NCBI GenBank assembly: GCA_027579435.1
Contig: JANBPK010001217.1
Coordinates: forward strand, 1-12,804
DNA: 12,804 bases
Direction of reading: 5' to 3'
From: Candolleomyces eurysporus
Lineage: Eukaryota; Basidiomycota; Agaricomycetes; Agaricales; Psathyrellaceae
How positions within the stretch are numbered: the first letter of the stretch is position 1; each line of letters opens with the position of its first letter. The position numbers were made by a program, and so were the translations under genes. Shown in pieces: positions 1-9,337 of the stretch. A model generated the notes under the pieces. It was not told the origin of the DNA and searched no databases. It saw only the letters and a program-made list of their open reading frames with translations.

Positions 1-133
1 TGAGGGTCCGGGGAGACGAGTATCGGCCGGTGTTCCGTCGNCCCCCCCGTTTCCCCATTCCANCCCCCACCGCGTTTTCAGCAAGTAAAAACGAGGCACT
101 TTCCAGAGAAATCGAGAAAAAGCCCCAAGGTGG

Positions 134-166
134 GTGCGGTGCGGTGCGGCGATGATGATGATGATG
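134..166. repeat. Short tandem repeats (TGCGG)3 and (GAT)5
   Basis: Three copies of TGCGG are followed directly by five copies of GAT. This is an ordinary microsatellite pair with no sign of coding use. Confidence 0.85.
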
Positions 167-863
167 GTCCGTGTCCAAGCCCGACAACCCAATTACGGAA
201 CACCCATCCACCCACCCGTTTAGAAAACCTGGCCAACGCAAAACCCGTTCCTGATCAAGCTTGATCCCCCATCAACACAACCCGCCATCAAAAAACGTGG
301 GATCCGCATGCGTGTGCGCACACCCCAACGCGGATGTATTTTTCGCGGACTTTTCTTGCAGGCTTCCAAGTGCGGTAAGAGAAGCCAGCCCCCTTTGGTT
401 GTTGTCNGTGTACGGAATGCCCCAGGACGAACGCGGTTTTATTAGTATAAGCGCGCCTCGAGGCGCCTGGAAGTAATCNTTTTTGGGATGGGGCGGCTGG
501 GTTGAGGGTTTGAATCGTGCTAGCTAGTATGGAGAGTATTGTTATTGTTTATGGAGAGAGGACAAGGACACTAGGTGGTCAGGGTCGCCGACATGGATTG
601 GAGAAATTTTTCATAAGCTTAGTTCGAGGACTTGGTGGGAGGACGGGGAACGGAACTATAACTATACTAGCCAACTGCGTAGTAGACGCCTCCAATAAAT
701 TTTTTTGCCCGTTGCCCTGGTGGCTGCGACCGTCGAGTCAATTCAAAAAAAAAACGTGTATGTTTAGAACGCCATTTCTCGGAAAAATTAGATTTCAATG
801 CGTGCATCGTGTACGACGACGACTCGGGGGAGGGTCGAGGGTTCTCTTCTAGACGCTTGGTCC

Positions 864-887
864 TTCGTTCGTTCGCTCGCTCGCTCG
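864..887. repeat. Compound microsatellite (TTCG)3(CTCG)3
   Basis: Three TTCG units are followed by three CTCG units, a one-base variant of the same tetranucleotide. A GCGAGCGAGCG run near 6530-6540 is the same motif on the opposite strand. Confidence 0.85.
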
Positions 888-1466
888 GAGGGAAGGGAAA
901 GATTCGTAGCAATGACAATCAATCGTTCGATTGGAAGGACGCGAATCCCATACTTCCCGCCGCATGTGGGATTCCAGAAAACCGACCATCGCTATGGTAC
1001 GGCACTTCGACTGCTTCCTACCTGGCAACATTCAGTAAAGTACACTCGTCCTTCAATGCAAATTCATCGACTCTCTCGGTCAGTCGGTCGCCGGAAGTTT
1101 TGAGCTTAACATACACATGCACAAGAGCCGGCAGGCAAGGCCCAACGATCGAGGAAAATTAGAATTAGACTCGTCGGTGGCGGGTATGTGGCGGTCCATN
1201 CCCCCCTTCCCCAATATCACTGTAGATCATCTCATCCCACCCCATCCCCTCTCCTCCTCTTTGTTTGTCACATTCAAGCTACGTAGGGGTTTAAAAGGGC
1301 TTTTAGAGTAGGTANGGGGGCGATGCACCGCAATATATTTCGTTCCCCCTTGCTCCTCGGGCACCGGGAAGAAGGAGCAGGAACCTGTAGTTATGCACCC
1401 ATCGGAAATGTGATCCTAACGCACCGGTTTTTCTCTCTGCCTCGAGGCCGCAATGCGTGCGTCCTT

Positions 1467-1482
1467 CCATCCATCCATCCAT
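1467..1482. repeat. Microsatellite (CCAT)4
   Basis: Four CCAT units. Shorter runs of the same motif occur near 1613-1624 (CCATCCATCCA) and, on the opposite strand, as (GGAT)3 at 7386-7397. Confidence 0.85.
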
Positions 1483-2316
1483 CTGCATCGAAAGAAGGCT
1501 TTGGGTGCTGTTGAGGAAGAAGCAGAACTTGAGATTAATCGAAGTAAGCTTTACGACAAATTAAAAAGATAGAGATGATAGCTTATGTTTGTTGCAATGC
1601 TCACCAGAGTATCCATCCATCCACGAAATTGATTCATTCATTGATTTCGTATCTTCATCATACGCTAAATGCTATTATCAGTAGGCTCGCGTACGGGGCA
1701 CCGACGATGACGACACACCGCAGGTGCGCTCCCTGATCTCCGAGATCATGAAATGATGTTTGTCCGAAGCCTGTTTCGTAACAGCCGACACGAGGTTATC
1801 GAGGGTAGATAGAGATCTGTGTATGTAGCTAGGGACGTCGGTCGGTAGCTCTCCTTGTGAGCGTGGTTTGCATGAGTTCTTGTGGTGTATGTTCGGAATT
1901 CGGAAGCTTGGCGCGCGGGGGGGGAGCCTAGTTCGGGAAATTCGGTACGTACGGTAGCGATGTTAACCAAGCGCAGCCTGGAGCGGTGCGGGGCCGACAC
2001 GCATAAACAGGATAGTTTCATTCATTTCGTTAGCCCAAGCGACGCGAGAGGGCTCCTGGGCACGCTAGAAGAATCACCTGGAGCGAGCGTTCGACTTACC
2101 TACACCCGAAGAAGCGCTACTGATTATCGCAAAACACGTTGCCCCATCTGCCAGCACGAGGCTTACGATAACATATGGCACCCTCGTCAGTTACTCTGTA
2201 GAGTTGGCGGAATGGTCAGGCGGTGGCACGCCTCGGGACGAACTCGATATATCCGGAAGGTGAGATGAGCGGGAGTGGAATAGGAAGGAAGGGACCTTAA
2301 TTGTCAGCAACCGTGC

Positions 2317-2332
2317 TTTCTTTCTTTCTTTC
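2317..2332. repeat. Microsatellite (TTTC)4
   Basis: Four perfect TTTC units in gene-free DNA. Confidence 0.85.
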
Positions 2333-3178
2333 ATGACGCGTTCGTTCTTTGTTCGAGGGAAAGGTGACTAGGCCCAGCTGAGGTGAGCGAATGAGTCGAG
2401 GCCAGATTGGATTGAGAATCCTGGATTGGATTACACACAAACACAGTAAGCAGCTCGTCACAAAAAGCGGTTGGTAGGATCGCTGGAAGAGGATGGAAGA
2501 TTCACGATTATTTCCATTCCTGATCGATTCGTAGGCACGCAGCAGAGGCGAGGAGGGTCCAAGGGAGCAAAGAAGAATGAGAAAATTTGGACACGCGCTG
2601 TGGCCATTGTGTTTCCCCGGGACGTCCCTAGAAGCTCGTCGGGGGACCGACGACAGGCAGACTTCTATCGATGATAATCTCTCGACGATCCTCGAGAAAG
2701 CGAGTCGGAAGGAAGAGGCAGGCGCCGGGGGAACCCTGTGCCCTCGTCAATAGTGGCCATCGATGACCAGGTTGCTGGGTATGAAAGGCAGTTCCGTCCG
2801 AATTGTGATGACGGTCAATAATAAGCACCAGTCAGATTGACGCATCGGGGACGGGTGCGGGGAGCGTGGAAAAACGCCGGGCAGAACAAAATGTTTTTTC
2901 TGGGCGTTCCCGAGCAGCTGTGTACGGTAACACGTTTCACGTTGAAGAAGCAACGATGGACAGATGCAGGGGTGCGTGGGAGAGCGGGCGTCGAATCGCT
3001 CTTCACCCCTCCCTGCGCGGGTTGGGGAACAAGGGCTGTGGGCATACTCATCTGGGTCGAGATGGCCTAAACGGCTCCTGATCTTGATAAGTGGGCAGAA
3101 AGAAGTAAATGAATGAAGCGAGCGAATGCGGAAACTGGTTGTGTTCGGACACGTCCCAAAATAGACGTAATCCCGGCC

Positions 3179-3187
3179 TTTTATATA
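3179..3187 (+). promoter_or_regulatory. TATA-like element of the RING gene
   Basis: TTTTATATA lies about 98 bp upstream of the ATG at 3285, a usual distance for a fungal core promoter. An ATG at 3193-3195 in another frame would act as an overlapping upstream start only if transcription begins before it; initiation in the pyrimidine tract downstream would exclude it. Inferred from position and motif only. Confidence 0.45.
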
Positions 3188-3213
3188 CGTTGATGGATTT
3201 GGAGCAAGCGAGA

Positions 3214-3262
3214 ATTTCCCCTTCGCCCTACCGTTTTTTCCCCTGCGACGTTCACCCTCGGG
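3214..3262 (+). promoter_or_regulatory. CT-rich tract before the start codon, likely transcription start region
   Basis: A pyrimidine-rich stretch with runs such as TTTCCCC and TTTTTTCCCC lies between the TATA-like element and the ATG. CT-rich tracts in this position are typical of fungal promoters and often mark transcription start sites. No start site can be read directly from the sequence. Confidence 0.4.
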
Positions 3263-3284
3263 GTGCTTCAACCTGGCCGGCCAA

Positions 3285-4866
3285 ATGCTCACCCTTGCTC
3301 ACGGATGTTCCTGCGACGTGTGTGCTGAGGAATATGGCCCCCACCGTCTGCCCCACTCCATTCCTTGCGGTGAGTGCAAAAAATTCCATTTTCTCCGCCT
3401 TTCCTGACATATCTCCAGGGCATGTACTGTGCGCCAGTTGCTGCACGAACATCATCGACAAGACCTCCTCCAGGCTCGTTCCCTCATGTCCCTTTTGTCG
3501 CGTCCAGTTCGCCCAGGACCAGGTCCGCATGATCCGCATGGACTTCACCACCAGTGGCTGGACGACCCCCCGGCGCCTCCCCACCGCCGAGGCCAACTAC
3601 GACATCACCAGCGACCTTTTGGCTCGCAGGACAGAACGTCTCTTGTCGACGACCGACGGCTTGTCAAAGGCCCGTCTTGGCGCCCGTCGTCTCGAGGAGA
3701 GAGTGCACAAAGTCGCCTCCCAAAAATGCTCCGTGGAAGAGGTTCAAGCCCTCCACAAAGATATCACAGACTGGCTCCTGGCCGAGAAGGAGGAGCAGGT
3801 GCGTCTCCCCTTTGCTACCCGATGAATGACCCGGCCTGACTCGCTCCCAGACCACCTCCCTGTTCCTCAGTGCCCACCTGCTCCGGGCCATCCTCGTCAA
3901 CCACCAGGCCCACTCTGACGCCAGCAAAAGCACCAAAAACAACGAAAACGGCTTGAAAAATAAACTCGATGAGCTAGAGGTTCAGAAGGAAAGGGTAGAG
4001 GACGAGCTGCAGAGGTATGTCCACATCGGTGCCTGAGGCGTNTAAAATTTTTTTGTGTGTACGTACTAACCTCCGACCGCCTCGCTTCCCTAACAATAGA
4101 CAAGTAAGTCTCTCACACAATTAGTCTTTCATCATTCCTGACGCTTTGATATCAGCGCGCCAGCTTTACCGCAAAATCACGAGAATGCGAGCTACTGCGC
4201 GTGGAGATCAACCAACTCAAGGCATTGGCAACAACTCTCGGTGTCTCCTCGCACGAGCTCCCGAAATCGACGCCACCCGCGCAGCTGCCAACGCCGCCAT
4301 CCACGTCGCCTACGCCTTACTCGGCCCAGACCCCGGTTTCCAGATTCCACTCGAGGTCCGCCTCCATGACTCCCCGACCATCTACCCCCGCGGCATCGCC
4401 CATTTCCCCGTCCCGTTCCCACACCCCCGGCCTTAGCTCGCCTACGCGCACATCCTCTGCGTCGGCTGCTGCTGCCGCCTCCGCCGCCTCCCGACCGCCA
4501 ACTCCTGCTCACGGTCTGCGCTCCTACACTCCGGCCCCCGTTCCTTCCGTGCCCATGCCCGCCATGCCCACTCGTTACGCCGCGACACCTTCTCCCATGC
4601 AGACGCGCCACCACCACCAAACGTACACCCCTGCTCCTCTTATTCCTCCCAAGCCCCGCCGCCTCTCCACGTCTACGCCCCAAAAGATGTCCCGCTCTAT
4701 GAGCGAGGAGAAGGCTGAAGCTCACGAACGGTGGCTGCCCCCGCAATCGCAATATGCTGAGGAAGAAAAGGTTCCCAGGTCTCCGTCGTCGAGGGGCTTT
4801 TCGTCGGCTGCGCACGCTGCTTCACGTCTGAGGGATTTGAGATACGCGTCTCCCTCACCCTCGTAA
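3285..4866 (+). CDS. RING-finger (C3HC4) protein with coiled coil and Ser/Pro-rich tail; five exons
   Basis: Exons 3285-3369, 3419-3798, 3851-4014, 4100-4103 and 4156-4866 join to 1344 nt, giving 447 residues plus a TAA stop. The N-terminus is a canonical C3HC4 RING with zinc ligands C10, C13, C28, H30, C33, C36, C52 and C55; C52-P-F-C55 is the usual closing knuckle. RING domains bind two zinc ions and commonly recruit E2 ubiquitin-conjugating enzymes, so an E3 ligase role is inferred, with substrate unknown. Residues about 84-155 and 186-235 are charged and helical, the second stretch coiled-coil-like. Residues about 246-447 are disordered, rich in SP/TP dipeptides, with an Ala run near 315-319 and an SH3-type PxxPxR at P375-R380. 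The start is fixed by an in-frame TAG at 3162-3164 with no other in-frame ATG before 3285. No signal peptide or membrane segment is seen, so it is probably cytosolic or nuclear. I recall similar uncharacterised basidiomycete proteins but no named orthologue. Confidence 0.9.
3370..3418 (+). other. Intron 1 (49 nt), splits the RING finger
   Basis: Donor GTGAGT, branch point CCTGAC and acceptor CTCCAG. It interrupts codon Gly29, between RING ligands Cys28 and His30. Removing it restores the C-G-H-V-L-C core, which strongly supports the splice. If retained, an in-frame TGA inside the intron truncates the protein within the RING. Confidence 0.93.
3799..3850 (+). other. Intron 2 (52 nt)
   Basis: Donor GTGCGT, branch point CCTGAC and acceptor TCCCAG. 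It is a phase-0 intron after Gln155. Retention reads into a TGA at 3823-3825. Splicing continues the helical region into a segment beginning T-T-S-L-F-L. Confidence 0.9.
4015..4099 (+). other. Intron 3 (85 nt)
   Basis: Donor GTATGT, a consensus TACTAAC branch point and acceptor AATAG. It splits the codon of Arg210 after its second base. One N lies inside it at 4042. In-frame retention meets a TGA about eight codons in. It is longer than the other three introns and contains a T-run. Confidence 0.75.
4100..4103 (+). other. Predicted 4-nt microexon (ACAA)
   Basis: Only four bases lie between an AATAG acceptor and a perfect GTAAGT donor. They complete Arg210 and add Gln211, so the coiled coil reads E-L-Q-R-Q-R-A-S-F and joins the last exon in frame. 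Omitting the microexon and using the same outer splice sites shifts the frame. An alternative with no microexon is a single 149-nt intron, 4015-4163, using a CAG eight bases further on, which would drop four residues and also keep frame. Confidence 0.7.
4104..4155 (+). other. Intron 4 (52 nt)
   Basis: Donor GTAAGT, branch point CCTGAC and acceptor ATATCAG. It is phase 0, between Gln211 and Arg212. Retention meets a TAG after seven codons. Its ends are those of an ordinary short fungal intron, which supports treating the four bases upstream as a separate exon. Confidence 0.75.
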
Positions 4867-5753
4867 ATTCAGGATGCCATCGCCAGGCATTCTTTTCTTT
4901 TCCGACTCTGCATTGGACCGTTTTCCCATTCCACTAATTCTCCTGTCCCAGTTTCTGTCCTGTCCATTCTGCTTTGCATTGTACCTTGTTTNCCCCCCTT
5001 CCTCCATCATCTCTCTTCCACTTCGATCTTCTAGCATACCCTATTTTATTTCTCTCGGATTCGCTCTGTCTGCACATATCTCCCTCCCCGTGTGTGCGGT
5101 ACTGGTGCCGCATACAATCCCCCATCCCTCGATTCATGTGACCTTGGGACCCCTTCTCTTCCCCTTTCCCCCTTTNTCTTCCCTTTTTCGTCTGTGATTC
5201 ATTGTTCCGNNTTCTCTTTTTGTGTTTCCTTCTGGGAAGCGCNNCTCCNAAAAAGNTATACTCTATTCACTTTTTATTTGTGGAGGGCGGCCTGATTTAT
5301 TCTTTCACCAGGTCGATGTTCTCTCCATTTCTACCCTTTCTTATCTTCTTGTCCCCTTTGTCTCCCGTTCCCGTTCCCCCTGTCCCCCAATCTGGGTTCC
5401 TTGGTCCCACCCCTTTCGCCCGACTGCCAGCTATACCGCACCATGAACAGTGGTGCTGCTATCTTGCATTCTGCCTGTTATNCCCCCCCCCAGCTCCCAT
5501 CGGTATTCCCCACCCCCCCATATCAGACGCGTCCTTGGACGCANCCCCCGAGTCTCTCGGGTCACGGTTTCCTTTTGCCTCTCTCTGTTGGCTGCATGTG
5601 CTTTTCAAAGCATCTTTTGCATCCACTGTGTAGCATTGATTTTTTATTATTTCACGGCTGCTCACGTTACGACCTCCCCTTGATGACGCTTTTTGATTTA
5701 CTGCATTCCCCGTAGTATCCTTCTTGCCCCCCTACCCCTTCCGTCCACCCCCC

Positions 5754-5780
5754 TAGTAGTTAGTAGTAGTTAGTTAGTTA
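5754..5780. repeat. TAGT/TAG simple repeat
   Basis: An imperfect run built from TAG and TAGT units within the pyrimidine-rich region. Confidence 0.75.
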
Positions 5781-6135
5781 CCCCTTGATATGCCCTTACC
5801 CTATGCGCCACGAGCACCACATACCTTCTTATATGCATATGCATCTCTCCGTATTACCTTTTCGACACGCCGTACGTACGTAGGAACCTTGGGGGCCATG
5901 CCGATTTACAGTAGTTGCATCTACCGATATGTTTTTAATAGCTCTCATGTACCTCTCCCCCTNCCCCGGGGTTCGTCGTCGTACGTTTTTGTTGATGTAT
6001 ATGCAACCTTTTCTCTTCTCCTTTCTATCCGCTCGTTTGTTTCTCGTGGCGCTTATCCTTGCTTCTTTGCCGAACTTTTTTTTGTGTTCGTGCTTGTCCT
6101 TTTTTTTGGTGACTATTGAACGCTTGAACCCTCTT

Positions 6136-6173
6136 CGATTCGATTCGATTTCATTGATTGTTTGATTGATTGA
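6136..6173. repeat. Simple repeat (CGATT)3 then GATT-rich run
   Basis: Three CGATT units are followed, after a short gap, by interrupted ATTG/GATT units. It lies close to the end of the pyrimidine-rich domain. Confidence 0.8.
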
Positions 6174-6456
6174 CTAGACTCGTGCTTTTACTTACTTATT
6201 CGCTCTACTTATTTCGACTCATAGATTCTCTTCGACTTTCTTACGGTTATACACCGATTACGATTTTTTACTTACTTGCGAGGGAGGGGTCTTCAGGGTC
6301 CTGTGCCGATAGTTGTAGTGCTATTCGTGGTGCGCTCCCTTGCCCCCCCGCGTTGACGACTTGTTCGATGTAGTGTTTCTGTGTAGTGTTGTTGGTGTTT
6401 GGTAGTTGTTACATACTTACTGTACATCGATATTCTGTTTTTAATGATGATGATGA

Positions 6457-6664
6457 CCTTACCTTAATTCTTCGTTCTCCTGAGCCTGGGGATTATCGGG
6501 AGAACTTGGAAGGAACTGGGAACGAGAAAGCGAGCGAGCGAAATCCATATTATGACGACGGCCTTTACTTACCTTCATTCTTCGTTTCCTGGGCACAAGT
6601 TCGAGTTTGAGTCCGCCTGAGGATTATCGGGAGAATTTTCAAGGAACTGAGAACGAAAGCAAAG
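6457..6664. repeat. Degenerate direct duplication, two units
   Basis: Unit A (6457-6540) and unit B (6567-6664) share in order a TTACCTTnATTCTTCGTT block (6459-6476 and 6569-6586), the 15-base identical block GGATTATCGGGAGAA (6490-6504 and 6621-6635) and a trailing AAGGAACTGnGAACGA block. The offset rises from 110 to 131 bp, so unit B has about 21 extra bases between blocks. It looks like an old local duplication. No protein is evident. Confidence 0.75.
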
Positions 6665-6719
6665 CTCGCGAGACTTCCTCGAAACCCTCCGAACAACCTG
6701 ACCCAAGTTACCCAACTAC

Positions 6720-6746
6720 AATTGAGAATTGAGAATTGAGAATTGA
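6720..6746. repeat. Minisatellite-like array of AATTGAG
   Basis: Three perfect copies of the heptamer AATTGAG plus six bases of a fourth, in tandem. It follows shortly after the degenerate duplication that ends near 6664. Confidence 0.9.
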
Positions 6747-9320
6747 AAGAAGAGCGAAAAGGCGGTGGTGANCCCCCCTTGATCTCGAGACCTGTGACGA
6801 CCGATCGAAGGCCCCTGGTTCCTCGAAACCATTAATTGCGCCTTCGAAAAAAAAGAGAGAACAGGTGATCTCCGTTTGCGAAATCTCTCCGCGCCCGAGA
6901 AGCAAAGCAACCGCTCCCCAAACTCAATATTTAGAACCTCCGCGAAGCGAAGGGGCACGCGCACGCATCTCCCTTGATGTCAGCGCTGATATCATGGGCA
7001 CCCGACGAATTCAGCGGCGAATGCACGCACGTATGTAGTTTTCGATGACGGATGGCAAAAAGAGGCGGTGGGAATAGGCCGCTGTGGGCCCTGTGAGGAT
7101 CCGAAGTTTTGTCGAGGAATGGAAGCGAAAAGTTGCGGTTTGGCGTGGGTGTGCGCTGCGTCTGGGGGGGTTCGCGCGCCCACGGAAGGAATTCGAAGAC
7201 GGAGTTAGCTGGCNAGCTGAGAAATCTACTTACCACAGCAAGTATGTATGTNCTAGTGCTGCGACGGAATTCTTTGACATCGTGGTTCCCTGTTACGGCT
7301 GTCGTGAGGAATCTATGTACGCGCGTACTAGGCTCGGACTTAGCATTGATTACGGAGACAACGCTCGGCTGAGGTGACTCTTCGAGGATGGATGGATGTA
7401 TAAGCGGAAAGTACTATAATAGGCTTGTGTTCTCCCTTCATGAATCATTGACAGTAGTCAGTCAGTCAGGAATTAATANCAGTGTCCTTGTCTGACTCTG
7501 GGACGGGAGTCACTAGCCTCTTTGGAGTNACNGTCCTCNAAAGGGAGCCCGCTTTGACACGCTTTCGGGATCTCCTGCCTGTTTGCGCTGAGGGCTATGT
7601 TCAGCGTAGGGTATAGACCTGAATATGGCTATGACGTAGAACAATGGGGAACAAATTTAGGGTTGCCTAGGTCGGGTATGTGTTTTCTGTACTTACTTAT
7701 GAATGGATTAGGAACCTATTCAAAACTTGTGTACATGTATGTGGCCCTTGTATTCATTCAATTCAAAGCGGACCTTGGATTGCTATGGGCGCCTCATCAG
7801 TCAATCGGCGGAAAACGAAGTCGAATTTCGATGCGTATCTGGCTCTTCCCGTTCCCGTCCGTTCAAGTCCCTATTCACATCCAATCGCTCGATTGACGCA
7901 GATGCGTGGCTGTGGGAGGCAGGGTGATATAGNAGAGAGAGAACAGGAACATCCCAGCGGCAGAGTACATCTCCATCTCCATCTCTGGAGACGGGACGAG
8001 AGGACTGCCNAATCCTACAGAGTTCTGAGATGTCCACAACTGTCTTGGCTAACTTTAAGGACGCGTCACCTGTGTATCGGTGTCATCGATTCGACCCCAT
8101 GCCACCACCCACGGTANTGGCGAATTACAATGAACGTTTGAACNTGCGGGATCGAAATGTGATGAGATGAAGTGAAATGGGTTTTGAGTCCTCGGAGTGT
8201 GTAGATGTAGATGATGATCAAGCTACTTGTGTGACCCCGAATGGAATCTGAATGCACGTCCATCGACGGTCGTCTATCGCGGTCTGTAGAACCGTTCGAC
8301 GTCCTGCTGAAGTCTGCCTGCTGGTGGTGCCCGTCAGTCTGCTNAAGCCTTGAGGTGCGGGTATTCTTGGTCTTTCGTACACGGCGCGACAGATAGCGAG
8401 AACGAATGGGATTCTGTGGCGCATTGCTTACGANGACTGTCCAATTCATGCCAAAGCTTAACGGACAGGCTGTCTCGACGTTGTCTCCGTTAAGTATGGA
8501 CTTAAACTTTAACCAACACCCCGCTTTACCCCCACTGTGGAGCTGTTTTTCACACTGAAGGTCGGGCAGATGGGCATNGGGCGCAGNGCGTNTGCGTAGA
8601 AGAGGGTGGACCTCGAGGTAAGTTTACGAAATATTAGAGNGCCATATGATACGAATTACGGCTTTCGCCCACTTCAATCGGTTGCATCATGATAAACGCC
8701 TCGGAAGCGTATCTGGGGAATCCAGTGGGGTACGAGAAAGCTGCGTCTCCCTCTCGTAAAGCTTACCCGTGTCAGCGATGAAGCATCCTGATCGGAGATA
8801 TGATGTACACCTGTACGAAGTGCGACGGACGTGTAGCGGACGCCGCACATAGAGCGTTAATCGCACATAAGCAGGTAGTCTAGAAGTCGATGCTACTCTC
8901 GAAACCCGACTCACTCGAATCGTAGCCTCTATTGTTTCTTCCGATACAGAAGGGCGGAAANTAACTTGAAGTTTCAAGGAGTCTGATGATGTGAACATGC
9001 TGTGAAGCGTTGCTTTGATACCTATCCAGGAGGGGCTTCGATGAGCTGAGCTTCCATCATAGCTATCAGTATCAATACCGCATCAGATATCATATCATGT
9101 TTGATCTACCAACATCGCGGGCACTGAGCGCTGAGCGCTAAACGCCGATCANCCTGGGAAGGGAAGGAGAGGAGTCAGGGCGGTGAAAGCGCTCGGTGTT
9201 CTCCTAATGCAGTCTGTGCCGTGGCACCGGGGGTGGCGCCTTTGGCGGTGATCAAAGTTGATCAAGATGGTTGGTGATAAGCCAGGGACGGAAGCCATCG
9301 TTCCCGAGTCGAAGTGCCAG
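6747..9320. other. Gene-free region, many N
   Basis: No supportable gene. Open frames of about 60-150 codons occur on both strands but overlap, are interrupted by N and show no recognisable motif. The frame at 7597-7896 has a hydrophobic middle but nothing else to support it. Small items are (GGAT)3 at 7386-7397, (GTCA)3 at 7457-7468 and a doubled TGAGCGC near 9125-9139. I saw no tRNA-like box A and box B pair. Confidence 0.55.
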
Positions 9321-9337
9321 TGTCGATGAGACGATAG

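Larger units (their letters stand above)
1..3178. other. Gene-poor upstream region
   Basis: About 3.2 kb without a convincing gene. Open frames are short, overlap one another on both strands, show no recognisable domain and cannot be joined by good splice sites into a plausible protein. The longest is an antisense frame of 181 codons at 2747-3292 that reaches into the RING gene start. Contents that can be named are simple repeats, two 14-bp palindromes and several N-marked homopolymers. A gene lacking recognisable motifs or a noncoding RNA cannot be excluded. Confidence 0.6.
4867..6390 (+). other. Pyrimidine-rich gene-free region downstream of the RING gene
   Basis: About 1.5 kb with strong C+T bias on the + strand; four 60-base blocks I counted were 73-82% pyrimidine (at 4921, 5341, 6001, 6181) and one was 63% (at 5581). 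No frame gives a recognisable protein and I saw no AATAAA. The first part must include the 3' UTR of the RING gene. The rest could be an extended 3' UTR, a noncoding transcript, or spacer. Many C-runs carry an N at their 5' edge. Confidence 0.65.

Noticed and set aside
350..375. 13-nt candidate microexon between TTCTTGCAG and GTAAGA
   Set aside because: There is no coding frame on either side to join, so the splice-like signals are most likely chance.
1896..1924. Polylinker-like cluster of EcoRI, HindIII and BssHII sites followed by eight G
   Set aside because: No vector sequence or promoter is recognisable on either side. Six-base sites cluster by chance.
2190..2260. tRNA-like stretch (GGCGGAATGGTCAGGCGG)
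   Set aside because: It resembles an A box, but I found no matching B box, acceptor stem or anticodon arm at the right spacing.
1882..2268. 128-codon frame containing a C-P-I-C motif
   Set aside because: A single C-x-x-C pair without the other zinc ligands is not a domain, and nothing else in the frame is recognisable.
2747..3292. 181-codon antisense open frame upstream of the RING gene
   Set aside because: No recognisable domain. It lies across the putative promoter and start of a well-supported gene, and open frames of this length are not rare at this base composition.
3109..3825. Continuous 238-codon + strand frame over the RING gene
   Set aside because: Its second half is genuine exon 2, but its first part reads exon 1 in the wrong frame and runs through intron 1. 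The spliced model gives the complete RING ligand set and is preferred.
7597..7896. 99-codon frame with a hydrophobic middle that could suggest a membrane protein
   Set aside because: It overlaps a second open frame of 153 codons, has no homologous motif I recognise, and its hydrophobicity follows from T-rich sequence.
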